Position numbers and translations under genes: made by a program. Below, piece after piece: positions 53,700 through 64,000 of a stretch of 64,000 bases of DNA. Origin of the DNA: Mangifera indica (taxonomy: Eukaryota; Streptophyta; Magnoliopsida; Sapindales; Anacardiaceae). The DNA is taken from the NCBI RefSeq assembly GCF_011075055.1, contig NC_058138.1, forward strand, positions 18,574,928 to 18,638,927, written 5' to 3'. Under the pieces are notes generated by a model, which saw only the letters and a program-made list of their open reading frames with translations, did no database searches and was not told the DNA's origin. The first letter of the stretch is position 1. Each line of letters opens with the position of its first letter.

Positions 53700-53870
53700 A
53701 ATAAAATTATGTGTATTTATTTTGAGTATATAAATAGATACATATTTATATGTATCGTTATTTAATTAAGTGATTTTGAATTAAAAATAAAATAATATAT
53801 AATCGTATGATAATATATACAAGTATATATTTATTTATATTTTCAAAATAGGTATATATAATATTACTTA
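53700..53870. repeat. AT-rich miniature element copy
   Basis: Starts AATAAAATTATGTGTATTTA, has the internal core GAATTAAAAATAAAATAATA and ends near GGTATATATAATATTA. Same order of motifs as the copies at 54033, 56135, 56341 and 60696. Confidence 0.5.
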
Positions 53871-54032
53871 AATGAAAAATAAAAAGAATATATTACATAT
53901 ATAAAAGATTATGCGAAAGGTATGAGGCTGACAAGTGACATAAATTAAAGTTGGTCATTGTTCACATGACTTTACCTTATTCTCTTCACATTTTAATTTA
54001 TGTGATTAAGACTTAACTCGAGTTTTCGGTAA

Positions 54033-54199
54033 AATAAAACTATATATATATGTTATATATAATTTAAATATATTAATAATATATTATTATATAATTAAAT
54101 AATTTTAAATTAAAGATAAAATAATATCAAATTATATGATGATATATTATCTGTGTTTATAAATTATATACAAAAAATATATATACATAATATTGTTCT
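54033..54199. repeat. AT-rich miniature element copy
   Basis: Left end AAATAAAACTATATATATAT, core ATAATTAAATAATTTTAAAT then AAAGATAAAATAATATCAAA, right end ATATATATACATAATATTG. Diverged terminal inversion. Confidence 0.5.
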
Positions 54200-56134
54200 A
54201 TGAGAAAATAAACATCCCAACTGGTGTACATGGATTGGCCCAACCGAGCCCATGCTTAGGCCCAATCTAATTCTTGATGTTTTTACTTAAAGTATCCCTA
54301 ATTCTCACGCACACTAAATAAGTTAAAAGGGGTTAAAGGATAGTTTTGGTATTTCAAGTAATGGTAGAGACTGTACAAACTGTAGTTTTAGAACAGGAGA
54401 GGTGAAGTGCAAGTTTTATCCCCAGAAGAAACCCCAGTTGTTTACTTTTGAGAACCATTAAACGCCGCCACTTTGACTCATTGTAGTAGTTGACTAAGTA
54501 AATGTGCCAGTCAACTGCGTGATTTGACCAACCTTAAGCTTCAATCAAAATCAACGCCGAAAGTTTATATCCATTTTACCCCTCAATTATAATCTAAATT
54601 TGTTTAATCCTCCAACCATTATGATTTGACGAATATTACTTAAAATAACACCCAATACCCCTTTGTTTTAACTTGTAAAGAAATATGAATCAATTCCGAA
54701 CATGACTTTTTCTTGTAGTATTAGATTAATGACTATTTCGGTATTTCCAACCCAAACTTTGGTGAAATTATAATTTTTATCTTTTAAATTTAAAAATTTC
54801 ACTTTTGTTACGTCTGTTTGTGAAAAATAAACATTATTTTGAATAGTTAAATAGTAATTTCATTGTTTTGTCATAAATGATAAAATTATATACATAACTA
54901 TTTTTTTATTTTTTCTTCTTAATTTTTTGACAGACAAAAAACACATTAGGAGATTTGAGAAAGTTGATGAGAAAATTAAAGAGGATGAGAGGCGAGATAT
55001 TTTTGTCTTTTTATTAATTTTTTCAGGAGTTTTTATAAAATTATCACGATACATTGCTAAATATAAAAAATATTTTTGTTTTTTCATTAATTTTATAAAA
55101 AATTAAGAAAAGGGTTTATAAACTTAAGGAGTGAAAAATGTATATCAAAAAAGTTTTGGGTGGGAGATAATTCGGCCTTGTTTAATTTTAAAAATAAATA
55201 AATAAAAAAATGAAAGCTAGTGATCATAAAGAAATTAAAGTCTAATAGTGATGGTCATTGTCGTAGTTTTGTCGCAAGATATGAATTTAATTTGAAATTG
55301 AGTTTCGGCAATAACGCAACCCAATCAAAATCAAATCACATTTAATAAATGTTAAAACTAAAAAATATATTATTTTTGGTTTTGGCACGTGGTAAAAACG
55401 AAAAAGTTAAAAAAAGGCTAGATAATTGTGGCACTCATTGCTATCACTCGCACACCTCCTAATAATTTAGGCCGAATTATTGATTTCAAATAAAGTCCTT
55501 AAAAAGTTAAAAATATAAAAGTTGAAAAATACCGAGCAAAAGTAGAAAAAAAAAATTCCAATAAATAATTTAAGTGAGTAAAAAAATATTATATATATTA
55601 AAAAATATAAATTTAAATCCCTTTCGATATCATATTAAAGTAAAAAATTATATAAAATTAAATGAACAAATAAAATTTAGAATCTTATAATTTTAATATA
55701 TTATCAGTTAACCTCGGGCTCAAATTTTTTATTTAAAAATATTTTTTTTCACAATCCGATGTATACATGTATGGTAGAGTGTCAAAGTATAATTGATTGG
55801 GTTGGCATCAATTATGCAACCTGTAATGAATTCTCTAATCATAAATAAGCGTTGAGTTTGATCGATACAAGTTTCATGTTTTGTCAAGGTCAAAAGCCTC
55901 TGGTCCCTGTTGGTCAAACCGCCCATGAAATTTCTTCCTTCTTACGTTTCTTCCATTTTACTATTGCCATTTAACACCTCCTTGTTTTTATCTCTGTCTT
56001 TTTACCCACCTTCACAAAATTTCACCTTACATCAGTAAATTCTATACCATAACCATCGCAACTTTTTTACAAATAATAAATGTAATCAAGTAACTATTAA
56101 TTGTTAATTAATCTCTCCCTATTAGGGGTAATTA
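54200..56134. other. Intergenic region without recognised gene
   Basis: AT-rich. Minus-strand frames at 54860-55087 and 55729-55926 show no recognisable domain. No RNA gene seen. Confidence 0.4.
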
Positions 56135-56287
56135 ATTATATAATAAAATTATATGTATATAAATAGTTATATATTATTATATAATTAAATAATTTTAAAT
56201 TATAAATATAATAACGTTTTATTATATAATAATATATATAAATATATATTTATTTATATATTTAAAATAGATATATAATATTATTTT
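56135..56287. repeat. AT-rich miniature element copy
   Basis: Left AATAAAATTATATGTATATA, core ATTAAATAATTTTAAATTAT, right ATTTAAAATAGATATATAAT. Same family layout. Confidence 0.5.
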
Positions 56288-56340
56288 TTATCGTATTTAT
56301 TACAATTTTAATGTTGATGTTGATCTCAATATTTAATATT

Positions 56341-56525
56341 CAATAAAATTATATATACATATTTTAAATATAAAATTTATATACTTAAATAATATATTAT
56401 TATAGTATACAAATATATATAAACTTATATATATTATTATAAGATTAAATAATTTTAAATTAAAAATAAAATAATATTTAATTAAACAATAATATTAATA
56501 AATATCTATGTACCTATATACCAAA
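56341..56525. repeat. AT-rich miniature element copy
   Basis: Left CAATAAAATTATATATACAT, core ATTAAATAATTTTAAATTAA then AAATAAAATAATATTTAATT, right end near ATCTATGTACCTATATACC. A near-adjacent neighbour of the copy at 56135. Confidence 0.5.
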
Positions 56526-57891
56526 AATAAAAATATTTAACATTCCCCCAATATTTGTCATACATTCAATAGACTCTGCAAACAAAGTACATATATTTTA
56601 GTAGGTAGTACTATTATGATGGCCTGTTGTCTCCTTTACCACCCACTTTAATGCTTCAGACTTCAATATTTATTTTCTTCTTAAATTAAAAAAAAACAAT
56701 TGAATTATTTATAGAAAAAATAGAAAGAAAAGATTTTTGAGATCAAAGCTTTAATGTAATTCTGATTTTTTTAATGAGTATTATTGTGTAATTAAACACA
56801 AACCAATACAAAAAAATTTATATTTTGCTTATTAAAGTATTTTTATTTTTATTAAATATTAGAAATATCAAGATATTTGTTAGAATAAGAATTTACAACT
56901 GTTTCTGTACCATCCTTTTATAGGGTCCCAGAAATTTTGACCATGTGATTAAAAATACCCCCCAAAAAGGAAAGGGTAAAAACTAATTATAGAAAATAAA
57001 GGCCCTTCTCTGCAAAAAACGACAACACATTTCCGTTGTTATAACCACGCCCTCTCTCTTCCCCCACTTCATTTTTTCTCAGTTTCCTTATACAACAATC
57101 TCTCCACTTGCCGGACTCCGGCGCCATGTCTAAAACCATATAGTTCCCGGCTGTTTTCCCGGCGAAACCATTTGCTACTGCCGATAATTCCGGTTACAGT
57201 TACGGTACGAAGTATAAAATCTTATTTTACGTTTTTCCCTATGAAAATCTCCATTTGTTACAATTTTATTCAGCGAGATCCAATTTATTACCTGATTTGG
57301 ATCCTTATTTGAAAATTTGACCGTGATTTGCATCTGAATCGAATTTCTTTTCGGTAATTTTATGTCGGATCGGACCGTGATTTCAGAAATCTAATTAAAA
57401 TTCTTGCTTGTATAACTGTTGAAATATTTTTTTTAATGGTATTTGGCTTGATATTACTTATAATTCATTTTCCATTTTCAGGTAAATCCGTTTCAATTGT
57501 TAGACAAAGTTTGAAGATATCCTGGAAAAATCTCGATTGTTGGTCCTATCGCGGGAGTTGGGTTTGAATTTTCATTTGATTCGTTCTTGTATCGACTTTT
57601 TTTTTTTTTTTTTTGTCTGTCTATAGAGAATTGGGGTTGTTTAGGGTTTCTCAAATTGTTGCTGGAAGTGGGGATTTTTTTTGGTCCAGATTTTGATAGG
57701 AGTTTAAATGTTTTGATTTGTTAAATTTGATGGAAAGAACTAACAGATGGAGATTGATTGTGGGCAAAGATCGGAATTGTGGGTTGATACTGGTTTTTCT
57801 TTTTTTTTTTTTCCTTGACAATTTACCAAAATTGATTTGTTGTCAGAAATTTGTTTGATTTTGTTCGAATATATTAAGATACTTGTTTTAA
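56526..57891 (+). promoter_or_regulatory. Promoter and 5' UTR region of the F-box/kelch gene
   Basis: A CT-rich stretch (CCCTCTCTCTTCCCCCAC) near 57049 and a GC-richer leader at 57110-57210 suggest the transcription start. A possible 5' UTR intron runs from about 57205 to an acceptor TTTTCAG at about 57481. T-runs occur at about 57600 and 57801. No other gene. Confidence 0.4.
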
Positions 57892-59064
57892 ATGATAAAG
57901 AAAGCTCGTTTGGATGATATTATGGAGGAAATAGAAAATGAAGAAGAGGAAGTAAATAGTTTTTCAATAGTCAATTGGGGGGAAGGAGTGAATTATGGTT
58001 GTTGCCGAATTGGGCCAAGTGATTCACTTTTTCCTGGTCTTATTGATGATGTTGCCTTGAACTGTCTCGCGTTCGTGTGTAGATCAGACTATGCTTCTTT
58101 ATCATGTATAAATAAGAGGTTTCATAAGTTAATCAAAAGTGGGTATTTGTATGGATTGAGGAAGCAACTAGGTATAGTAGAGCATTGGGTGTATTTAGTT
58201 TGTGATCCAAGGGGTTGGGAAGCATTTGACACCATGAGAAACAAATGGATGACGTTGCCGAAGATACCTTGTGATGAGTGTTTCAACCATGCTGATAAGG
58301 AGTCATTGGCTGTGGGAAGTGAGTTGTTGGTTTTTGGGCGTGAATTATTTGATTTTGCAATTTGGAAGTATAGTTTGGTTCATCGTGGTTGGATGAAGTG
58401 TGAGGGAATGAATCACCCCCGATGTTTGTTTGGGTCTGGTAGTCTTGGTTCTATTGCCATCGTTGCTGGTGGTAGTGATAAGAATGGAAAAGTTTTGAAT
58501 TCAGCAGAGTTATATGACTCTACATTGGGTAAATGGAAAATGCTACCCAAAATGAATTCACCACGCAGACTGTGCTCTGGTTTTTTCATGGATGGCAAAT
58601 TCTACGTCATTGGTGGGATGTCAAGTCCTACTGATTCATTAACATGTGGGGAGGAGTTTGATTTTGAGACAGGGGAATGGAGGAAGATAGAAGGGATGTA
58701 TCCCAATGTTAATAGAGCTGCCCAGGCTCCTCCACTTGTGGCTGTTGTCGATAACCAGCTGTATGCAGTTGAGTATATGACTAACATGGTGAAAAAGTAT
58801 GACAAGGTGAAGAAAACCTGGGATGTGTTGGGAAGGCTACCAGTTAGGGCTGATTCTTCTAATGGTTGGGGTCTGGCATTTAAGGCTTGTGGAGATAAAC
58901 TTTTGGTTGTGGGTGGCCAAAGAGGTCCAGAAGGTGAAGCTATTGTGTTGAACTCTTGGTGTCCAAAATCAGGAGTCGATGATGGGACCCTGGATTGGAA
59001 GGTTCTTGCTGTGAAGGAGCATGCTGGGGTATTCGTGTACAACTGTGCTGTCATGGGTTGCTGA
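57892..59064 (+). CDS. F-box/kelch-repeat protein
   Basis: Probable substrate-receptor subunit of an SCF ubiquitin ligase. Single coding exon, 390 residues. After an acidic N-terminus ([11 protein letters not shown]), the F-box lies at about residues 46-90 ([20 protein letters not shown], then [19 protein letters not shown]). The next part, [20 protein letters not shown], is typical of the Arabidopsis At5g60570/At1g26930-type group. Kelch motifs follow: [71 protein letters not shown]. The paired glycines and spaced Tyr/Trp of the kelch blades are visible. Ends CAVMGC. Its ubiquitination target is unknown. Confidence 0.9.
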   Translation: MIKKARLDDIMEEIENEEEEVNSFSIVNWGEGVNYGCCRIGPSDSLFPGLIDDVALNCLAFVCRSDYASLSCINKRFHKLIKSGYLYGLRKQLGIVEHWVYLVCDPRGWEAFDTMRNKWMTLPKIPCDECFNHADKESLAVGSELLVFGRELFDFAIWKYSLVHRGWMKCEGMNHPRCLFGSGSLGSIAIVAGGSDKNGKVLNSAELYDSTLGKWKMLPKMNSPRRLCSGFFMDGKFYVIGGMSSPTDSLTCGEEFDFETGEWRKIEGMYPNVNRAAQAPPLVAVVDNQLYAVEYMTNMVKKYDKVKKTWDVLGRLPVRADSSNGWGLAFKACGDKLLVVGGQRGPEGEAIVLNSWCPKSGVDDGTLDWKVLAVKEHAGVFVYNCAVMGC

Positions 59065-60448
59065 TAATTCTTTTAGATTGACTCAATGGATGAAGCAGGT
59101 TTCTGCAACCCGCACTGCACTTTAAGGTGCTTTCCTGCACATTATTTGATTGACCAAAATTAATTGATGATGAGCTAGCCTTTCACAACCTGTGAATTCA
59201 ATTTCCTTGCTTAACATGTCTGTATCCAGATTCTCTATGATTTTGCAATTTATCTGCTTTAAGGAGTACTCAGTTGGGTCACTCTGATCTTGTATCTTTC
59301 ACATCCCTTTCCTGTTCGACAGTCAAAAGTATTTATATCAATAAGTTGAAACCTTCATTGTTGAATGAAATGGTGCTCATTATTTATTGCTCTGCTCCAT
59401 TGATGTACCATATTGGGTTCAAAATTTCCAGTGACACATGCTTCTTTCGTTTTCTTTTTAATTATTGCTTAGAGATGAAGTTTATACTGCAGAGAATTTG
59501 TCTTCAATTCCCACTTGAAACAAAGTTTTAACATCTGGGTGGTGTGCATAGGTATCTGAATGTCACATTATCGTAGTAGTGCAATCAATAGTGCAGTGAA
59601 GAGTCAAAATGGGTGAAAATATGAACAGCGGTTGGTAAAAAATATGCCGGTTTAAGGTTGGTGCTTCTGTTTTTGGTTTAACCAAGCGTATGGAGTTGAA
59701 ACATTTTGTCAGTTCAGAATTATGCAACTTATACATTGAAGCAAGCAATGAATGTAATTCTATTTATTGAAGTTGTCATCTTGTAGAACAAAACAAAACA
59801 ACCCCAATTCTAAAGTTGGCAAAATTATTGAACCTCTGCTGAAATTGTTATGCCGACAAGCCAATAAATAGCTCCATTATTCCCTTCTCAATGAGTCTAA
59901 ATGCGCTTGAAAAGGTTTTTGATTATTCATAAAATAACTGGTAATTTAAAGTTTCATAAACATAATAGAAAACTTAATTTTTTTTTTTGAAAAATCTAAT
60001 ATTTCATTAGTTTTATTAATCTCAACTATCATCAAATAATAATTCATTTTCATGTAATTATTTTTATGGGTGGTCCAAGATCAATTAAATAATCAAAATG
60101 AGCTGATTGTCTCGACCACTACCAGAAAAGTCGTTATCATATATTTAGATGTGTTTTTTCATTATGTATTTTTTAAAACAAAAGTATATATTAAATTAAC
60201 ATTTTTGGTTCTGGCTAATACATTTCTGGCGTATATGATAAAGGCAATGTGAGGTAACTTAGCAATGGCTGAAAATTGTTTGAAATATATGAGAATTGGG
60301 CCAGTTGGCCTAACTTATATTGTGATTTGCTCCCATGCTTTGTGATTGCCAGACCCACTCCCTTTGCCACTTCATAGTCATTTAATTTCTATAATTTTCA
60401 GATATTAACTTAATAATGATAGGGTAAATATATTTAACTTATATTCAA
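59065..60448. other. 3' region of the F-box gene and spacer
   Basis: Probable 3' UTR, then AT-rich intergenic DNA. Short open frames here have no recognisable features. Confidence 0.45.
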
Positions 60449-60536
60449 ATATAATAAAATTATATACATAAATAATGATATAATTAATTAATTTTAAATT
60501 AAAAATAAAATAATATATAATAATGATATATTATTG
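60449..60536. repeat. AT-rich miniature element, short copy
   Basis: AATAAAATTATATACATAAA, then ATTAATTTTAAATTAAAAAT and AAAATAATATATAATAATG. A shorter derivative of the same family. Confidence 0.45.
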
Positions 60537-60695
60537 CTTCTACTAAGTTCATGCATGTTGATTTTGCATGTAATAGTTTTCCTGCAAATAAGTTATATAA
60601 TAATAATAATGACAAAACTTTAAAAAATACGAGTCAACAAATCTCCAACTTTTAAAATTATACGTCAATAAATTCTGAATTATATTAAGAATAAT

Positions 60696-60828
60696 ATTAT
60701 ATGTATAAATAATATATATAGTTAATAATATATTATCATATAATTAAATAGTTTAAATTTAAAGATAAAATAATATTCAATTATATAATAATATATTATT
60801 AATTATGTATATTATTTATACATATAAT
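60696..60828. mobile_element. AT-rich miniature inverted-repeat element, best copy
   Basis: ATTATATGTATAAATAATAT at 60696-60715 is an exact reverse complement of ATATTATTTATACATATAAT at 60809-60828, giving perfect 20-bp terminal inverted repeats around a 93-base centre. The centre carries the core AATTAAATAGTTTAAATTTA and AAGATAAAATAATATTCAAT shared with the other copies. No coding capacity. The A/T bias makes target duplications ambiguous. Confidence 0.6.
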
Positions 60829-60999
60829 TTTATTATTATATAAATATGTTATAATTGATAATAAATTAATAATGATAATATATTTTAAATATTATTTTTT
60901 CAAAAAATTAATACTTTTATAATACACATAATATGATTGTAATAAAAATAAGAGAATTGGATTTTTTTTTCCGGACAATTCATATAGTTTGTAACTAAT

Positions 61000-61115
61000 A
61001 AATATTATATTATATATTTTTTATATATAATTTAAATATATAAATAATATATTATTATATAATTAAATATGATATATAATACGTAAATTCAAATAGTATT
61101 CATACACGTAATATT
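61000..61115. repeat. AT-rich miniature element, partial copy
   Basis: Contains ATATATAATTTAAATATATA, then TATTATTATATAATTAAATA and a right part near CACGTAATATTGCTG. Lies about 80 bases upstream of the LUL start codon. Confidence 0.4.
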
Positions 61116-61196
61116 GCTGTAAGGATAAACCCAATGAATATTTATTCTTCTCGATCTCCGATTATCTTTTCAGCTCATTCAAAGTACGGTTGAATA

Positions 61197-63829
61197 ATGG
61201 GAAATTCCAATTCAGGACAACACCGGCGGCACTCTAATGGCGACCAACAACCGTCTACCCGATCTAGACCCACCCCAAACCAGTACGTCTTCGCCGCTGC
61301 GACGCCATATCCCGCACAATATCCTAATTCTAATCGATATCATCACAACCCCTCTTTTTACCCGCCCCCTGCAATTCCGGCTCCCACTACATACGGCGGT
61401 TTTCATCATGTCCCTGGTGCGCATTATCCCCCCGTCATGGCGCCCTACGTCGAGCATCAGAAGGCTGTCACGATAAGGAATGATGTTAATGTGAAGAAGG
61501 AGAGTCTTAGGGTTGAACCTGATCTTGAAAATCCGGGAAAGTTCCTTGTTTCTTTCACTTTGGACGCCACTGCGCCTGGAAGGTATATTTTTATATGTGG
61601 ATTACGATGTCAATTTGATTTGGTTTTTTTGTTGATCATTTCTGGTTTTTTTTTTTTTTTTTTTTTATGTGGGTTTGTTTTTGGTTTATATATTTGTTGC
61701 TTACATGGTGTTCAAAGTGGAAAAGAATTTGTAGCTAAGCAAGCTCAGGGCGTTTAATTTTAGTGATTAGAAGACGAACTTATACGGTTATCCTAAATTA
61801 AACATTATCTAAGGAAAGCAAGATAGAAAGTGTAGAAGTGAAGCCAACATTCTTTGCAGTTTTGGCTTCAACCACCATTTGCCAAGTATATTGTGCCTTG
61901 AACCTATTGAAGTACTCTATAAACTTTTTACAGTGATATCATTGTTTTAAAAAATATATATATTTTTTATGTAATTCAGCATCTGATTGATTTAGTGGTA
62001 TATTTTCTTCTTCAGAATGAATTCGGATGTACTGGATTTATTTCTTCCTGAATATGAGCTTTTATGTTCTAATATAATGAATTTGATTTGGTTTAGTGCA
62101 TTTCTCCTTAGAGTTGTGGAGCCTGTATAATTCTTTTGCTTTGGACTATTATTATTTGAACTGCTTATATTGATGGTCTATATACTTCAATCTATACTAC
62201 TAATATATTGCTCTTCTGACAATTGTTCTTTTCTTGTTTTCAACAGTATTTCAGTGATGTTTTTTGCTAAAGAAGTGGACTGTAACCTGATTCCAACAAA
62301 GGAAGACCTGCTTAAACCAGTCACTATATCTTTCCAACCGGGTCTAGGCCAGAAGTTTAGACAACCTTCTGGAACAGGGATTGACTTCTTGATGTTTGAT
62401 GAAACAACATTGACAGAGGGGGGTGATACAGAAGTTTATCCTCTCATTGTGAAGACTGAGGCTCTGTCGTCAGACCATGGTGGATCAGAAGCTAATCCAT
62501 CTGGGAATTCTCAGATTACTATAGCAGTGTTCGAAAAGAGAGAAAAAGCTGAATACCAAGTCAAGGTGATTAAGCAAATCTTGTGCGTGAACAGAGTGAG
62601 GTATGAGCTTCAGGAAATTTATGGAATTGGGAATTCAGTTTCTGGTGAAGCTGATGAGAGTGATTCTGGAAAAGATTGTGTCATCTGCCTGTCAGAACCA
62701 CGTGACACAACTGTCCTGCCATGCCGACACATGGTATATATAGAAACTTATTCTTTTTCCTTTTTTTCTTCCTTTTTGGTGTGATTGGAATGCAAGGTTA
62801 TATTCTGTCTTACTTGTTGCATCATAGACATCAAAGTGGAAGGTTAAGAACATGGCTTTTTATGTTTTATGGTGCACATATAAACTTAAATTTGCTTATC
62901 TTAATCACATATATGCATGTGTATCTAGCATAGCACACCAAACCACTTTGTTGAGACAACTGAAGAGAGTTTAACTTTATATCTAGCATAATTGGTATTC
63001 AGTTATATTTAGGTGTTTTCCATATCTACTTGTTGATTTTATATGTACTATTTAAGCTGCTTTGAAAGGGCATTAGATTTTGTTTGCACTATCAATTTTT
63101 GTTTGATCATTAGGCTCGAATTATGGTGACCTGAAAAAAAAAAATCTCTTTGAGATATGAATTTTCATTACCAGGGAACTTTGGCTTGATAACTAGTGTT
63201 AAATGATGTTCACAGAACTGGCAACTGTGAGTTCAAAGACTCTGAAGACACTCCACTCCCTTGTTTCATAGTTGGAATATTCTTTCATATGCCATGGTTG
63301 CAGTTTGGTAGATTGTAAAGTTTTATGATCCAGTAACTCTCAAATGTCCTGGCTAAGGATAAACTTAATCATGTGAATTGTTTTGTACTTTGTGATTGCT
63401 TGATTCAAAAGGAGAAGCATCTGTGCTGTTTAAGTGTCTATATTTAACTATTTCTATAGAGTTTCATGTGAACAAATTAATATGCGAAAATAGTTTATTC
63501 TATAAGTGTTGGATCTAATTGATTTAGGGAGCATAAAAGCCAGCTTGTGAGGTTTTAAAGCTGATCCCGTGATGATTGTTAACCATGTGGCGATTTCCTA
63601 ACTTTTTCTTATCAAACACTTTCCTCATTCCTATAAGTTTGTTTATTTAAATTGGCCATGTTAAAGATTTTTTACTTGCTGATTATGTTTTGTTTATTCT
63701 ACTGTTGTGCAGTGTATGTGCAGTGGGTGTGCCAAAGTTTTGCAGTTCCAATCAAACCGGTGTCCTATTTGTAGGCAACCCGTTGATAGGCTCTTAGAAA
63801 TTAAGGTGAACAATGGACCTGATGATTGA
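61197..63829 (+). CDS. LUL: RING E3 ubiquitin ligase of the LUL/LOG2 family
   Basis: Membrane-associated RING ligase related to animal MGRN1; plant LOG2 ubiquitinates and works with GDU1 in amino acid export. Three exons, 61197-61582, 62247-62733 and 63713-63829; 329 residues. Gly2 in MGNSNSGQ is a likely N-myristoylation site. The N-terminal part is Pro/Tyr/His-rich ([20 protein letters not shown]). The conserved LUL domain follows: [76 protein letters not shown]. The C3HC4 RING is [37 protein letters not shown], so all eight zinc ligands are present. The RING is split by the second intron right after CRHM. The frame is intact. LUL paralogue not assigned. Confidence 0.93.
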
Positions 63830-63831
63830 TG

Positions 63832-63903
63832 ATGGTCTTCTGCTGCCAAAAGAATAATGCTTTCCATATGGTCTTCTGTTGCCAAAAGAATAATGCTTTC
63901 CAT
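63832..63903 (+). repeat. 36-bp tandem duplication just after the LUL stop codon
   Basis: Two 36-base units, 63832-63867 and 63868-63903, starting ATGGTCTTCTG and ending AATGCTTTCCAT; they differ at one base (C/T after TTCTG). In the 3' UTR, three bases past the stop. Confidence 0.9.
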
Positions 63904-64000
63904 ATAATCTGATTTACCAGAAGTAATTTATATACAGGTATAATGCATTGCTTGCCTCATTGGTGTTGTCCTATAAATAGTTGCAAGTGAATTCTCATGT

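Overview
This window is nuclear DNA of a flowering plant, almost certainly a eudicot. The signs are intron-rich genes with GT-AG splice sites, AT-rich introns and intergenic DNA, plant-only families (HD2-type histone deacetylase, fasciclin-like AGPs, Root cap proteins, GRIK/SnAK kinase, LUL RING ligase), one tRNA gene and non-autonomous DNA transposons. Encoded proteins read closest to Arabidopsis families, but the species cannot be named from sequence alone. Exon coordinates come from reading splice sites and protein continuity by eye.

Layout, left to right: the 5' part of a delta14-sterol reductase gene (FK-like, minus, cut by the window edge); a foldback Mutator-like element; an HD2-type histone deacetylase (plus) with a probable U12 AT-AC intron; U2AF35 splicing factor (minus); tRNA-Leu(UAA) (plus); intronless chloroplast peroxiredoxin IIE (minus); a second foldback element; a head-to-head pair of fasciclin-like arabinogalactan proteins; a frameshifted unidentified gene relic (minus); the DNA polymerase epsilon subunit/NF-YC10-like histone-fold gene (minus); a 19-exon beta-galactosidase (plus); two tandem Root cap family genes (minus); a third foldback element with a perfect 9-bp target duplication; PDX2 glutaminase of vitamin B6 synthesis (minus) with a GC-AG intron; a fourth, compound foldback element; a GRIK/SnAK kinase (plus), also with a GC-AG intron; a long AT-rich stretch with small inverted-repeat elements; an F-box/kelch gene (plus); more AT-rich elements; and a LUL/LOG2-type RING E3 ligase (plus).

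The genes are mostly unrelated housekeeping and cell-wall functions, as is usual for a plant chromosome; no operon-like pathway or biosynthetic cluster is visible. Local relationships are the FLA pair (shared promoter region) and the Root cap tandem duplicates. The most unusual structure is the foldback transposon family. Its four members fold back on themselves, share terminal motifs and carry GACGAAG-rich centres; two have matching 9-bp duplications. A second family of very AT-rich miniature elements shares an internal motif. Three non-standard introns (one AT-AC, two GC-AG) are also worth checking.
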